From the NCBI RefSeq assembly GCF_018687715.1, contig NC_056755.1:9187501-9251500 (forward strand): DNA of 64,000 nt. Direction: 5' to 3'. Source of the stretch: Carya illinoinensis. Its lineage: Eukaryota; Streptophyta; Magnoliopsida; Fagales; Juglandaceae. Made by a program: the position numbers and the translations under genes. The notes under the pieces were generated by a model. That model was not told where the DNA came from. It saw only the letters and a program-made list of their open reading frames with translations, and searched no databases. Positions 22,181 through 33,650 of the stretch are shown here, piece by piece; position 1 is the stretch's first letter, and every line of letters starts with the position of its first letter.

Positions 22181-23020
22181 TTAATTCTGCTGTTGTCCCT
22201 TCCGGTTTGGACAATCCTTCCTCCAGTGTCCTTTGTTGTGACAAAAGGAACACTCGTCTCTAGCGAGTTTTCTGCCGACTGATGAACCACGTGATGTGGC
22301 CCGGGTTTTCGATTGAAAAACGTTCTTCTTTCTGGGATACCTTGACTGTGGTCTCCCTCTTGCTGTTAAAGGTTCACTTGATGTATCTTGCTGTACCTGC
22401 TTATCATTTTTTCGGTACTCATTGCTAATTAAAGAACTAGATACATCGTCAAAACTAATACTTTCCTTCCCATACAGTAGAGTAGTAATTAAATGCTCAT
22501 ATGTATCGGGCAAGGAATTTAACAAAAGTAAAGCTTTATCTTCATCTTCGATTTCAACATCTAAGTTTAACAAATCAACAAGAATTTGGTTGTAACTATT
22601 CAGATGTTCAGACATTGAACTACCTTCACGAAATTGGAATCTGAAGAGCTTCTTCTTCAAGTGCAAACGGCTCTCAATGCTCTTCTTCATGAACTTATCC
22701 TCCAATTTCTGCCAAAGTACCTTAGCATTTGTCTCTCTCATGACAAAATACTTTTGTTCTTTGGTAAGGCATAATCGGATTGTACTACAAGCTTGAGTAT
22801 TAAGCTTCTTCCAACCCTGATCAGTCATATCATCTGGCTTTCCTCCCAATGCAATATCCAACTCTTGTTGGATCAACACGTCCATGACTTCACACTGCCA
22901 CATGCTGAAGTTGTTTGTTCCATCAAACTTTTCAACTTCAAACTTGGCATTTGACACAGTGGACCGACGTCCTGAGCTACTGGCATGTTCAGAGCTCCCG
23001 TCTCTTCCAGATCCTTCCAT
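22181..23020 (-). CDS. Copia Gag polyprotein
   Basis: 279 codons from an ATG reading MEGSGRDGSSEHASSSGRRS. The central capsid-like UBN2/retrotran-gag region contains KFDGTNNFSMWQCEVMDVLI and LWQKLEDKFMKKSIESRLHLK. A CCHC zinc knuckle for RNA binding sits at residues 257-270 (CSFCHNKGHWRKDC). The frame is open, ending with a TAA after KGQQQN. In this family Gag and Pol are normally one frame, so this stop may be a later mutation. It is the only copia module that could still give a complete product. Confidence 0.88.
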   Translation of the reverse strand: MEGSGRDGSSEHASSSGRRSTVSNAKFEVEKFDGTNNFSMWQCEVMDVLIQQELDIALGGKPDDMTDQGWKKLNTQACSTIRLCLTKEQKYFVMRETNAKVLWQKLEDKFMKKSIESRLHLKKKLFRFQFREGSSMSEHLNSYNQILVDLLNLDVEIEDEDKALLLLNSLPDTYEHLITTLLYGKESISFDDVSSSLISNEYRKNDKQVQQDTSSEPLTARGRPQSRYPRKKNVFQSKTRATSRGSSVGRKLARDECSFCHNKGHWRKDCPNRKGQQQN

Positions 23021-23602
23021 TTGAATTTAGAAAATTTAGACTCAAAATTTCAAAATTCTAACCGTACAGATGAGTCCGGAACGATCCAAATAGTAGGAAA
23101 GCACTATTTGATTGCTGAAATCAGACCCCGAATGGCTTAGATCAAGCCGAAAATGGATCTAAAAAATGGACGGATCTGATCTGTCTGGCGCGTGGGATAC
23201 ACGCGATGCACAGTGCGAGTGGGCGGCGAGTGGCGCGTGGATTACAAGCACTACAGTACTGTGTGCGCGTGAGGGAGAGTGAGGCGCGTGGAGTACACGT
23301 GCCGAACCTCTGTAGGGCGTGTGGGGGCGCATGAGGCGCATGTCCGTCACGCGTCTTCAACCTCTGGAGCGCATGGGGCGCGTGGGCGCATGTGGCTCAG
23401 TCGTCTTCTTCCTCCGATGCGCGTGGGGGCGGGTGAATGACAGCAGATGCACGCGCTGACCTTTTAGGGGCACGTGTGGGCTCTTCCGACCTCCGTTTTC
23501 GATTCCGTTTGAGGCAACGGATTCGTGTCGACGCGAGGAACACCCTAGAGTTGTCAAAAATTGATTTTGAGCAATTTGAAATTTCAGACAGCTCGAACCA
23601 GA

Positions 23603-23614
23603 GCTCTGATACCA
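23603..23614 (-). other. Copia primer binding site, initiator tRNA-Met type
   Basis: The minus strand reads ATTGGTATCAGAGC right after the 5' LTR end ...GGCACAACA. Confidence 0.93.
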
Positions 23615-23616
23615 AT

Positions 23617-23985
23617 TGTTGTGCCTCTAACCTGTCCGAAAATCACACAAGACAATATTTAAGTGGTTCAGCAAATTGCCTACGTCCACTGGAGCCTCTT
23701 TTATAGAATTTGTACGACATTTACAAAACACTCTAAAAATTTCTATCTCTCTCACGTCCCTCTTTCTCTCTATTTTTATTTCTCTCCCACTGCATCCTCT
23801 GCAGATTAGAACTCTCCTATTTATAGGAGGAGTTCTCCTCAACAGGCTGCTAATTTCGGTGCAGCATTCTGCTGCTGGAAACATGGAATGGGTGCCTAAT
23901 AAAAACAAAGCACCGAACGGTGCCTAACAAAACAATGCACCTTACGGTGCATGTGCAAATCATGCCACTTGGGTGGCTTTCAACA
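23617..23985 (-). repeat. Copia 5' LTR
   Basis: 369 bp, TGTTGAAAGCC...GGCACAACA on the minus strand. It contains a minus-strand TATA-like CCTATAAATAG near 23820. Its outer edge joins PI4K-downstream DNA also found at 49372 and 41267. Confidence 0.92.
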
Positions 23986-24870
23986 TGTTTTGCATGTTGG
24001 TCTTCCTTTTTTCTCTGTAGTAAGCTTCGTCATGATACAGGATACACAAAAGTTCACCAACACGTACAGGATACACAATACTGAATTGATGCAAAGGTTG
24101 ATCAAAGATCAATGCCACCAGTTTGCTTTATACGTAATAAGTTGCAACGAAAAAGAAAAAGAAAAACTCACTATAGAAGAAAAATGGATAAGTTGTACGT
24201 GATACACTCATAACACTTTTTTTTCCAAGAATATTCCAGCACAACTTTGAAACCATAATCACAAACTCCGGGAACAGCAGGCCACCATTCAAATGTTGAA
24301 TCTTGTTCCATGCTTTTAATCAAAAAGATTATCCCCAGCAGATGGAAGTGAAAGATGCAAAAGAACCATGCCCGAACGAATGCTTCAGATCACTAACCAG
24401 TGCAAAACATGTAGCAATTGCAATCGCTGGAAAATCCGTCTGCGGCAACTGTACTCAGAGGTTGATAGTTTCCGGGGCCTTCTTTTTAATTTCTGTAGAG
24501 ATTTGATCTCTGACCTGTCCTTTCCACTGGAGTTGCTCTGTACAGTGTGTGTTCTTCTCCATGATGGTTAGGACCGCAAAAAAAAAAAAAAAAAAAGCAA
24601 GCCCTGTTGAAGAAAAATGCACCTGCGAGACTTCTGAGAACCTATACAGTTACAAATTCCTCACAGCCAGCAAAAACAGAAAAAGAAAAAGAAAAAGGAG
24701 GCCATGAACTACCATTAACTCTTTTACCTCCAAGAAAACCCTACAAGCATCCCACAAAATACCAAAATGGCCTTACATCACCCGGTGGCTAACATGCAAT
24801 TTTAATCAGAGCTCCTAAACTGGGCTGGTCTTTTCAAATGGGGCAACCATGCAGTTGTTGACATTCGATT

Positions 24871-25139
24871 TCATAATATTCCATTCAAAACCCTCTGATA
24901 ATAATCATACTGCCTAGTCCGCCATGCATCTAAGCTGCTGCTTATCAGGGAAAGTACCACTGACACACATTGCTGCAAAAAACAACAGACACCCCTATTA
25001 TAACCATAGCAAAGAAATGCTCTACGGTAGAGAAATTATGTGGTTGAAATCAAACCTCTTCTGTTACACTTAGATGGAATCGTTTCCTTAGGTTCTGTAT
25101 TGTTCGTGAACCACCTTTAAAGCAAGGGAAGCCAGAGTC
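24871..25139 (-). pseudogene. PI4K beta pseudogene fragment, copy A (last two exons)
   Basis: Exon copies lie at 25056-25139 (DSGFPCFKGGSRTIQNLRKR...) and 24871-24972 (QCVSVVLSLISSSLDAWRTR..., ending at the normal TGA). The last exon is intact in frame. The acceptor of the other exon has changed from AG to AA (25140-25141), compared with AG in the functional copy at 50603-50604. All upstream exons are missing because copy A ends at 26992, so no kinase can be made. Confidence 0.92.
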
Positions 25140-25578
25140 TTGATCCAAACATAAAAGATAGCACCTCTCGTCAACCAGGAATCATCAAAGCAGGCACTAA
25201 GAATTATTCATCTACTCCCACTATCTGGTCACATGAATAACCACACCATAATCACCCCACGCATCCACATACATGCACGCACAGATTGGTACATGAAGTG
25301 TAATCTCAAGTGTTAAAAATATCAGTAATAAGCTTTCCGATTTGAGGTTGCCTTCAATATTAATAATATTTAAATCGTCAAGTAGCATAATATGAGGATG
25401 CCATTACTCTGAAACCAATGTCACAAGTTGAGGCACACGGAAGTTGGAACACAGCACGACTTGTAAGTTGTACAAGACCATATAATGCATGCACAAATGG
25501 TACCCAAGTCTCAAGGCATTTTAGGACTGCCTCAACATCAACCCTCAGCTAGAGGAACTCTTGCAAGCGAGGTGTGGT

Positions 25579-25969
25579 CGGTGGCGGACCTATTAAGGCC
25601 CATGGCCCCCCTAAAGTTAGAAAAAAAAATATATTAATATTTTATAATTTAATAAGATAATATTAATTTTATCTTGTATTGGCCCCCTCTCTAAAAAATT
25701 AATTTGGCCCTCTTTACAAAATTATTTAGATCTTATAGATTATTTATTTATATTCTTTTGTTAATTCAATGACATATTATCCTTAACACATGATATATTT
25801 TTTTAATAAATAGTTGTATTAAAAATATTTGAATTTTATTTTAGATCTTACTATCTTATAGTTTTATACCAAAAAAAAAAAAATGGTGGAGAAATAGAAT
25901 AAAAAACATCTTTTTATACTTTTAGCTTCACTTGGCCCCACCTAAAACAAATTTCTGGTTTCGCCATTG
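25579..25969. mobile_element. hAT-type MITE in duplicate A
   Basis: 391 bp bounded by an 8-bp duplication GGTGTGGT (25571-25578 and 25970-25977). Copy C has the empty site (gaggtgtggtaaggcag near 51018). Termini CGGTGGCGGACC and CAATGGCGAAACC (right end, reverse complement) are imperfect inverted repeats of the CAGTGGCG hAT type. The interior is AT-rich and non-coding. Confidence 0.88.
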
Positions 25970-26286
25970 GGTGTGGTGAGGCAGATATCCATTGTCCATA
26001 TCTATTCAACATAAGATGCTTGTAAAAAAATTTCACAGAATTGATCAAATTATTTATTCATTTTAATGTGAATGAAATGGTAAGGTATAAGGTGATGAGT
26101 TTATAAGATGCGTCCATGTCTACAAAATTATTCTTTCAAATAAAATGCATTCACATGAAGAAATTGTTAGGACCTTCATAGTTTCAATAAGCCCCTCGAC
26201 ACTTTTTTCATCAGTTTTCATCTGCAGTATAACATTCTTAAGACATTGGTTGTCATGTAAAGATGATGTATTCTTTCCATTATAGG

Positions 26287-26641
26287 CAGGGATGATGCTA
26301 GGATTATAAGTTTGGAGGGGCCAAATATTTTCAGACTAGAACAAATAAATAATTCAATTGAAATTTTTTAGGAATACATCAACAAAATGATACAATAAAT
26401 AAATACAGTAAAAATATAAGACAAAATGTAAATTTCAAATTTTCGTTCTTCCAAAAATTTTACCTATAAGCTTTTCACATGTTGCAATTAAAAGAAAGAG
26501 ACTATATGAACAAAATTGTAAACATGTGAGAAGGAAGACATGCAACTAAAGCACCCAACTTCCAAGTGAAAAATAAGCCTTCCGCGGCCCCTCCACACCC
26601 CCCCAACCCCAATCCCACGTGGGGCCCTTGGCTTCTCCCTG
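26287..26641. mobile_element. hAT-type MITE shared by duplicates A and C, copy A
   Basis: 355 bp between two ATTATAGG duplications (26279-26286, 26642-26649). Termini CAGGGATGATGCTAGG and CAGGGAGAAGCCAAGG (right end, reverse complement) are inverted repeats. It is present at the same place in copy C, so it predates the duplication. Confidence 0.85.
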
Positions 26642-26992
26642 ATTATAGGCAACTTAAATGAAATTCATTGTAGAAGGGTAGAAGGTATTAGTATAAACTT
26701 CTGCTTGCGTGGACATAGATTCCAACCCCAAAACCCTTCACTCCGACAATTATAGACTAATAAGGAAAGCACCTCATTCAGTATGTATGTATAAAGACGC
26801 TGAAGAGCATTACCATTTTCCAGAAAATGGAGCTCGTCAGGAATAGTTATTGACTCACTACATATGTAAATGGTCTCAACCATCTTTGTTTTCCTGGAGA
26901 CCCTTAGGTCATACGTGGATAATGGCATGGTAAAAATAGGAGCCAGGTCAAGAAGAATTCTTTAACTTATTGTCCATAAAATTACCCGACCC

Positions 26993-28945
26993 TGTAACAT
27001 CCGATCCCAAAAGTATGATTTTTTTTTTTTTTTTTTTATTATTAGATATGTTTTGAGGTAGTAATTTGGTTTTGAATAGGATTCATCTTATGATAACTAT
27101 AAGCCACTTTTCTTCTCTATTTGATTTCCTTATCAGAAAACTATTTTTCAAACACTTCAAAACTCTTATCCTATCGGTTTTTCTTTCCTTGTGGGAGTAA
27201 TTCTCCAAAATTTAGTTGAATTCAAACTCCCAACTCCAGACTTTATCCAATTTCTCCTCAAGACTCACGACATCTCCCTCTTCCTCATCTATAAATCCCA
27301 CATAATCCTTGGTATTAAACACAAAAACATCTGGAGAAAATATTACACATACCAGCCCAATGTATCAACCCCTACAATCCAGAAAAACCACTCTCATAGC
27401 CAACTGAGACACTTAACTCACCGGAAATAGCCATAGAAATTGCCGACCAGCCCAACCCCGTTGAACCCACTCCCTTCCTGCAAGCCCATTGCCGTTTGGC
27501 ACCCTCCCATCCCTCTATTATGTAGGCTTGACAGATTCTCGGTTAATCTCTCTCTCTCTTGTCGCACCACCTTTCCGAGGAGTCTAGTGGTGTCGCCGAC
27601 CACTACCAGCCACCCCAGATTCACCGTCAATCTCAACCAGATCCACATCCCAGTGGGTCTCCTTCCTCTCTCTGTGAGTTCCTAGTTATCTTGCATCGCA
27701 CTACTGTTTTCCCTTCATTACTCTCTGACCGTGTATTCTCCTGAAGGGTAGCCACCCTTTAATTCATAATGGGCCTTGGGCCTTAACCTCATTCGGTCTA
27801 GAGTTTCTGTTTCCTAAGTGAGTTGATTTCTCACATGGGCCTTGGCCTTCCTATCTTTTTAAAGGGCTGATTTTTTTTATAAAATATTATATTGTTCTAA
27901 ACTGGGCTGGTTGTATTTATAGAAACTGTTCTAGTAACTTTAAATGGGTTTTCTGTCTTTGGGGCTAGGCTGAAATTTAAATCAGACCAAAGTTTTCCTT
28001 AAATAAATATATTAGTCATAGACTCATTTTTTTTATAGAAAATATTTAAGGGCTTTTAAGCATATTTTAAAGTATTCTTTTATATTGTTTCAGCCTATTA
28101 TTTTAGTTAATATTCCAATTGACCTTTTACTAATTTTTATAAAATTATTAAGATATATGTTTCCACATAATATTAAGTATTACGACATGAGTTTTAAATA
28201 TTATAATGAAATCTTTGTGTAATTGCATATTTATTAAATTATCTATTTGGTATTATTTTAAGTATTTAGAATCCTACGACATGTTTTTCTAGAAAAGTTA
28301 GTGACGATTAGTGCCTCGTATAGGTTACGAGTTACGATGTGAGATTGTGGAAGCAACGCTATGAGCTAAGTCAAGGTTAGATTCCCTTCATGATCTTTGA
28401 TGAATTATGACATTATGCTTGTATGAATGAATTGTTATTTAACGGAGTAAATAATTCTAAATCACATGGAAGCCATGAAATGTTCATATAATAAATTAAG
28501 TCAAGTATGCCATGTAATAAAATAGCCAGTTTATATATGCCATGTCATACCTAGATCATGTATGCCATGTTCATGTAGTGATTAAATCTTATATGCTATG
28601 TAATATCAGGAAGTATTTAGATCAAGTATGTTAGGTAAAGTTCATATAGAACTCAAATCATGTATGCTATGGAATGTTTATATTTAGATCATATTATGCC
28701 ACGTATAAAGATATGCCATGTTGTGCTATGCCATGTACAAAGATATGCCATGTTATGCTATGTCATTTGCAAGTATATGCCATGCTAGAAAAGTTCATGA
28801 TATTAAATAAGTTCTCAAGCATTAAGAAAGTTAAGATGTTTAAGGGTGACATGGATTTAAGCGTATTCACCATAAGTTATGATAAGACGGTGCCACGGGA
28901 ACTAAGCACGGTACACCATATGTTAAGTGAAACATGGACCTAATC
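26993..28945 (+). repeat. Diverged LTR, 5' portion
   Basis: Starts TGTAACATCCGATCCC, a typical gypsy LTR start, at the point where duplicate A loses similarity to copy C. A TATA-like CATCTATAAATCCC lies near 27288. Later parts (repeated TATGCCATGT words at 28490-28790, and GGTGCCACGGGAACTAAGCA) recall the long LTR at 650-3981 but are strongly diverged. No matching end, primer site or coding region follows. Boundaries on the right are approximate. Confidence 0.55.
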
Positions 28946-28966
28946 ATGTTTCATTTCAAGCACTTT

Positions 28967-29946
28967 AACAAAATCTAAAATAGACCTGCACACATCTAAA
29001 CCCCTCTCTCCCCCACCTCCATCCCTCTGTAACCCAATATAAACCCACTCGCGCCCTTTCTCTCCCAGCAATCCCACACCACGAAGCTGGAGGCAGCAAC
29101 TCGAACACAATACTCCGTAAGTCTCTCTCACTCTCTATCTCTCGATTCTCTCCCTCCCTCCCTCCATTTCTCTTCTCTAAATCTCCTTTTCTTCCATTAT
29201 TTTTTTTCCATTTTCTCTAAAGATTGTGGTCCATTAGGACCAAATATTTGCACATATAACTTTGCTGGCACCTCAAAACAGTGTTTAAAAGATCAATCCT
29301 CTCCAAGTTTCCAGTATTCATCATTTGCTTCCTTGAAGATCTCTTCGATGGTAACACCATTGTCACCTTTATCGAAGTCATCAACATAATTATACTGTTG
29401 GGAATAGAGTTCATCTAGCTTTTCTCAATCCCTCAACTTATCTTCAAGTATAATGAACCAGTATCCAAAATCATCATGGCCGAAATGACCCTCTCTTGCA
29501 CAATTCTCTGTTGGTGACTACCTGTCGAAATCACCAACCAGTGCACAATTGCGAGTACCTGTATTCGGATATAAGAAAGGGCATTGTTAGTTCAAGAACT
29601 GAACTAAAAGAAGAGAAAAGTTGACTGGAGAGTTAGTTAAAAATCTTGAACATCATATTATTTAACCAATTAGGAAAGTTATTTAGCCCAGTAATTCAGA
29701 TGTTTGGGAAATACAAAAGAAAAGGAGATTTAGAGAGGGGGGGAGGGAGAGAGGGAGAGAGGGAGGGAGAGACTTATGGAGAGAGAGCGCATTATGGTGT
29801 TCGGGTTGCTACCTCTAGCTTCGTGGTGTGGGATTGCTGGGAGATAAAGGGCGTGAGTTGGTTTACATCGGGTTAGGATGGGGAGGGGGAGAGAGGGGTT
29901 TGGATGTGTGCACGTCTATTTTAAATTTTGTTAAAATTCCTACGTG
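28967..29946. mobile_element. Element with long inverted repeats (Mutator-like candidate)
   Basis: The left arm (28967-29195) and right arm (29722-29946) are inverted copies of about 225 bp, sharing AATCCCACACCACGAAGCT and CAAACCCCTCTCTCC-like stretches. The 525-bp interior has coding-like sequence on the minus strand with in-frame stops. Long arms with a short non-coding interior suggest a non-autonomous Mutator-like element, perhaps with a captured gene piece. I could not find the 9-bp target duplication, so the class and exact ends remain open. Confidence 0.65.
29225..29510 (-). pseudogene. Unidentified coding-like fragment between the inverted arms
   Basis: On the minus strand one frame reads GHFGHDDFGYWFIILEDKLR, stop, EKLDELYSQQYNYVDDFDKG, NGVTIEEIFKEANDEYWKLG, then another stop and SFKHCFEV. 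The composition looks like real protein with two point stops. The YWKLG...SFKHC end faintly recalls plant NAM-associated C-terminal domains, but the match is weak and I do not claim it. Probably a piece of a host gene carried by the element. Confidence 0.4.
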
Positions 29947-30679
29947 GCATGTTATTATTAGTCGGTATAAAAATGCTTCTCAAAAACGTCCAACATCTAG
30001 TTTTTCTCTTGACATACCTCTTTCTCTTAAAGGAATCTAATTAGCCTTTTTTTTTTTCCTTTCATATTTGCTTTTTAATTCTCTTTGGAAAAGTTTTACA
30101 GAAAATATATATGTACATATATGTTATATTAAATTTCGCAAAACGAGTGTAAAAATGTTGAATATAAATATTATAAAATAAAAAAAATATTTGAATATGA
30201 TTTTTATTTTAAAATTTATAAAAAAAAAATTTATTTTTTAAAAAGTTGTAATGATTAGATAAAAAATTTGAATAATATTTTGTATTTAAATAATGTTTGA
30301 AAATAAAATATATAAAAATACTTGAGAAACTTTTATTAATTTTAGGGCAACTGATAGGGCTGGGCAACCGGGTTTCGGACCGGGTATCCGGGTATACCCG
30401 GACCGGAACCCGGGTTCAAAATCCGGACCAGGTTCCGGCCCAGTTATACCCGGGTTATGACCCGGTCCGAAACCCGGATTAATCTGGGTTTTTACAACCC
30501 GAAAATCCGGGTTCCGGATTAAACCCGGATTTTTTTTTTTTTTTTTTTGTACTGAAGCCTTTCTGTTATTAATTTTTTTATGTTGAAAATATGATATCAA
30601 AAATCCAATATTTATTGCAATTTTTTCTAGAAATATTGTTGAAATGCAATTTTTTTGTTACGAAAGGATATTCCTTTAC

Positions 30680-30775
30680 CAGTGGAGCAGTCAACACCAG
30701 TGTACCCTTTATCGCATTCACAAAGCCCATTAGAGAGACATTTGCCATAACCATTACAATTGCTGGGGCAAGAGC
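30680..30775 (-). pseudogene. Captured EGF-like exon
   Basis: A 96-bp exon between a good acceptor (TTTTTGCAG) and donor (ACTG|GTAAAG). It encodes [20 protein letters not shown] followed by [10 protein letters not shown], with six cysteines in EGF spacing. Similar EGF modules occur in plant leishmanolysin-like metallopeptidases and some other secreted proteins. Only this one exon of the donor gene is present, and it has no stop codon. The donor gene is not certain. Confidence 0.6.
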
Positions 30776-30942
30776 CTGCAAAAAGTTATACCCAGCAGAA
30801 ACCGAGAACAGAATTCAGCACCACGAACAAGGAAGAGTTTATATGTAATCATCTCTCTTTTTATGATCACAAAGAATTGCTAGCCATCTAAATAATACAA
30901 AGATAACTCGGAAGATCTTTGCCAAGGAAGAAAACAGGGGAG

Positions 30943-31218
30943 GGGAGAATGCACCCAGTTAGAGCAACCATCCCTTTTCCAATACAAGTTTTGCAGCCTG
31001 CCCTTCTGAAACTCAAGCACCTGCACCACAAAATTTAATGGGTTTATATTTTTTCCAAGTATGTGAAGCAAAAATCAGATCTAAAAGAGTGAATGAAAGT
31101 TGGATCTCCTTACAAGAGTAAAGCTGGTTACGGTGTATGAACTATTCGCAACAAATGTAGGAACAGACCTTGCAGCATATTTCCGACCCGCAAATGCAAC
31201 CATATACCCATAAGAGTC
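30943..31218 (-). pseudogene. Captured exons of a secreted Expp1-like protein gene
   Basis: Exon 31114-31218 encodes DSYGYMVAFAGRKYAARSVP and TFVANSSYTVTSFTL, with the donor CTT|GTAAGG. Exon 31020 downwards encodes VLEFQKGRLQNLYWKRDGCSN and then departs from a plausible continuation. The wording recalls small secreted plant proteins annotated as Expp1-like; I am moderately sure. Both exons keep proper splice sites and open frames. The next captured exon (30680-30775) comes from a different type of gene, so a transcript would be chimeric. Confidence 0.55.
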
Positions 31219-32266
31219 CTGTTAAAGGCAGAAGAAACATTACAAGTGACATAAATATATTACATATACAAGTGAACTTATTGAGGATAAGGAATAAAAT
31301 TGATTAACCAACTAATAGTAACAATACCATATTAGTCAATCAAGGGGAAGAGTGAAAATCATCTGATCCATTTTTCCAAGTAACCTCAAGAGGTACTTCC
31401 TTAATAAAAAGGAAAAAAACAACTCAAGAAAGTGTAAAACTTTTGTTTGGACAACACAAATTCAATTCAACAAATTCACTACATACTTTTAACTTCGAAA
31501 TAGAGCAAATAATCAATACCACTTCAGTACTCCATTTTCTCATCATTAACTGGCAAAGCTACGAAGAGCAGCTTTAGTAGGGAATCAACCCAAGAAACTA
31601 ATGGCAGATAAGCATATGAAAGCAACTATCCATCCCAACCAAAAAAAAAATCCAAAAAATAGCAAGTATTTGGGAGTTAGCACTTGAAACAGGCAAAAAA
31701 AAAAAAGTCTCAAACAACGCCAGAGTTCAAATTATTCTGATCCACAAAGTAGTGAAAGAATTTGACGCTTGTTATGAAATCAGATCCAAGAAAAATTCTA
31801 AAACTCAAACCCAATATGGCTAAGGAAGCGTCTGAACTCTACATACTGGAAAATAAGAGGGACTCACTATAAAAACTTGACTGGCACCGTAAGTTCCTAG
31901 TAAAGGATGAAAACAGAGAACTTCAAATTACATTTTTTTATGAGTAGCAAAAAAAATAACATTTTCCTCGAAGAGAGAGGAGGGCTTGATATTTCTCAAT
32001 GAAGCATTGTGAGATTTGAAATGCAACATAATTCTCTGGCACAAAATCAAGGCTGAGTTACATAACCCAACACAACCCTAGTAATATTTACATATCAAAC
32101 CCATTATAAGACCCTGTTTCTAGCACAAAATTAAGGGCGTGGAATAAGATCGGAATCCTAAAGTCTAAACACAACCCTAGTAATATTTACATATCAAACC
32201 CATTATAAACCCTAATGCTATCGGCAGTCTAAGCTAAACAAACACATTACAGAATCATCTACTTAC

Positions 32267-32333
32267 ATATATCGGCACGAGGAGGACGTCGAGGCACGAG
32301 GATGAAGACGGCGGCTAGAGTTTCCTTAGCCAT
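32267..32333 (-). other. Possible first exon of the chimeric gene in the hAT element
   Basis: An ATG at 32333 opens MAKETLAAVFILVPRRPPRA, a short hydrophobic start, ending at a strong donor (GATAT|GTAAGTAG). It is 67 nt long. Joined directly to the exon at 31218 it would create TGA at the junction, so either another exon lies between or the chimera is not translated through. Confidence 0.35.
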
Positions 32334-32711
32334 ATCAGAAACCCTAAACAAATCACACCCAAATCAGAAACCGAGGACGGGATGAAGGCGAGGACGGGAT
32401 GACGGCGAGGACGGGATGAGTGGATGACGGCGAGTCGGCGACGACGGGATGAGGCTAGGGTTTCGGGAAAATTCGGAGAGAGAGGGAGAGAGAGAGAGTC
32501 AGATTGGGGGGGGGGGAATGGGATGCTGAAGGGTATATAGGCACTGGGTTTGGGTTTTAAAAAAACCCGGGTACCGGGTGCACCCGGGTTTTAGAAAACG
32601 GGTACCGGCCCGGGTGTTTTCCGGGCCGGTGCCCGTAACCGGAACCCGGTTATCCGGGTTCCGGACCGGGCCGGAAAAAATCCGGCCCGGTTGCCCAGCC
32701 CTAGCAACTGA

Positions 32712-33640
32712 TAGGAATAGGGAGTGAACTCAATGACATCAAGTGTCAAAGTGTAAAGATATCCAATGTCCCGACCTAAATGAAGTGGATAAGACTAAGC
32801 TCAAAGGCATTATCAATAACCAAAGTCATAGATATACCCAAATGGAAACCTTAATTTAAAGCTTAAACCAAACAAAACAACACAAAACAAGTGTAGAATT
32901 AGGAAGAGCCAATATTCAAGTTGCACAACACATACGTACCAAACAAAATCAGACCGTTCCAATTATTTGATATTTTATCAGATATTTTAATTTAAGATAT
33001 TTGAAGCTTTGATTACTATGTAAATAATTTAAACAAGTAATGATACATCTACAATATTTTTACACGTGATATTCTCAATGTATCATAATATGTCATATTA
33101 TAAAATTATTTGTATATATGTTACGAGCATTGACATTGGCTTAACCATATGCTAATGTTAGCTACAACTTAGTTAATAGGACCTAAAATCTCTATGTATT
33201 GGATTAGGCATTATCATCTTATTTTGATTATGCATTATAAGTAATGTTATACACAGTTATAAAATATTGCGTACTTATTTTGAAAAAGAGAAATTTATTA
33301 TTAAAAAAATTATTTTTTTCATAAAAATCCTATATTTACTCAAAAAAAAAAAAAAAAAAAAAAAAAGAGTGCACTAGCTGGCTATAATTATAAAAGGAGC
33401 TACCACTGAAACCGATAAACAACCGAACGGTTCTAACCGATCGATAAGTGTAAATGCAATATTTTTTATTTTTCTCCCTTTTATTTTAATCATTTTTATA
33501 TATATTTAAATATTTTTTAAAAAGCAAAAATATAAATATACTAATAATAACTTTCTTAATTATTAAATAAAAAATAAAAATATCACTCGATTAATTCAAA
33601 TATCATTTTTTAACTATAAATATCATTTTCCAAAACAGTT
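32712..33640. other. AT-rich intergenic region
   Basis: No gene seen. It holds a poly(A) tract at 33341-33366 and a short AT-rich block (33238-33340) resembling those at 40455-40635 and 48625-48785, possibly a common MITE-like sequence. Confidence 0.5.
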
Positions 33641-33650
33641 ATACGATGAT

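Larger units (their letters stand above)
18587..23985 (-). mobile_element. Ty1/copia LTR retrotransposon, reverse orientation, decayed
   Basis: About 5.4 kb on the minus strand: 5' LTR 23617-23985, primer site 23603-23614, gag 22181-23020, a broken pol 19024-22162, purine tract near 18894-18908, 3' LTR 18587-18893. The domain order gag, protease, integrase, RT, RNase H defines Ty1/copia. The LTRs differ at about five of 305 shared sites I noticed, so it is older than the tandem element. The 3' LTR lacks its last 62 bp and abuts the gypsy LTR. Confidence 0.93.
23986..26992 (-). repeat. Segmental duplicate A of PI4K 3' end and downstream DNA
   Basis: About 3 kb, closely similar to 49372-52112 (copy C), and in its first 1.1 kb to 41267-42380 (copy B). 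It lacks about 57 bp present in C near 24035, gained a hAT MITE (25579-25969), and shares a second MITE with C. It is cut at 26993 by an LTR-like sequence. It includes two PI4K exon copies; the 850 bp downstream of them hold no gene I recognise. Confidence 0.9.
30355..32703. mobile_element. hAT transposon with captured host exons
   Basis: 2,349 bp flanked by a perfect 8-bp duplication GCAACTGA (30347-30354 and 32704-32711). Termini are an 18-bp perfect inverted repeat TAGGGCTGGGCAACCGGG, continuing into CCGGGT-rich subterminal repeats at both ends. There is no transposase; the interior holds minus-strand exons resembling two host genes (30680-31218) and a possible first exon (32267-32333). 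The TIR, the 8-bp duplication and the subterminal repeats fit the hAT superfamily. Confidence 0.9.

Noticed and set aside
23142..23706. GC-rich frames upstream of copia gag
   Set aside because: They lie in the 5' leader between the primer site and gag, in several overlapping frames on both strands, which is typical of untranslated leader sequence.
24303..24571. Open frames conserved in duplicates A, B and C (for example MPERMLQITNQCKTCSNC on the plus strand)
   Set aside because: Frames exist on both strands, have no known domain and lie in the region downstream of PI4K. Similarity among copies follows from duplication, so coding is not supported.
30286..30600. Open frame rich in Pro-Gly (NPGFGPGHNPG)
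   Set aside because: It is translation of the CCGGGT-rich subterminal repeats of the hAT element, not a protein gene.
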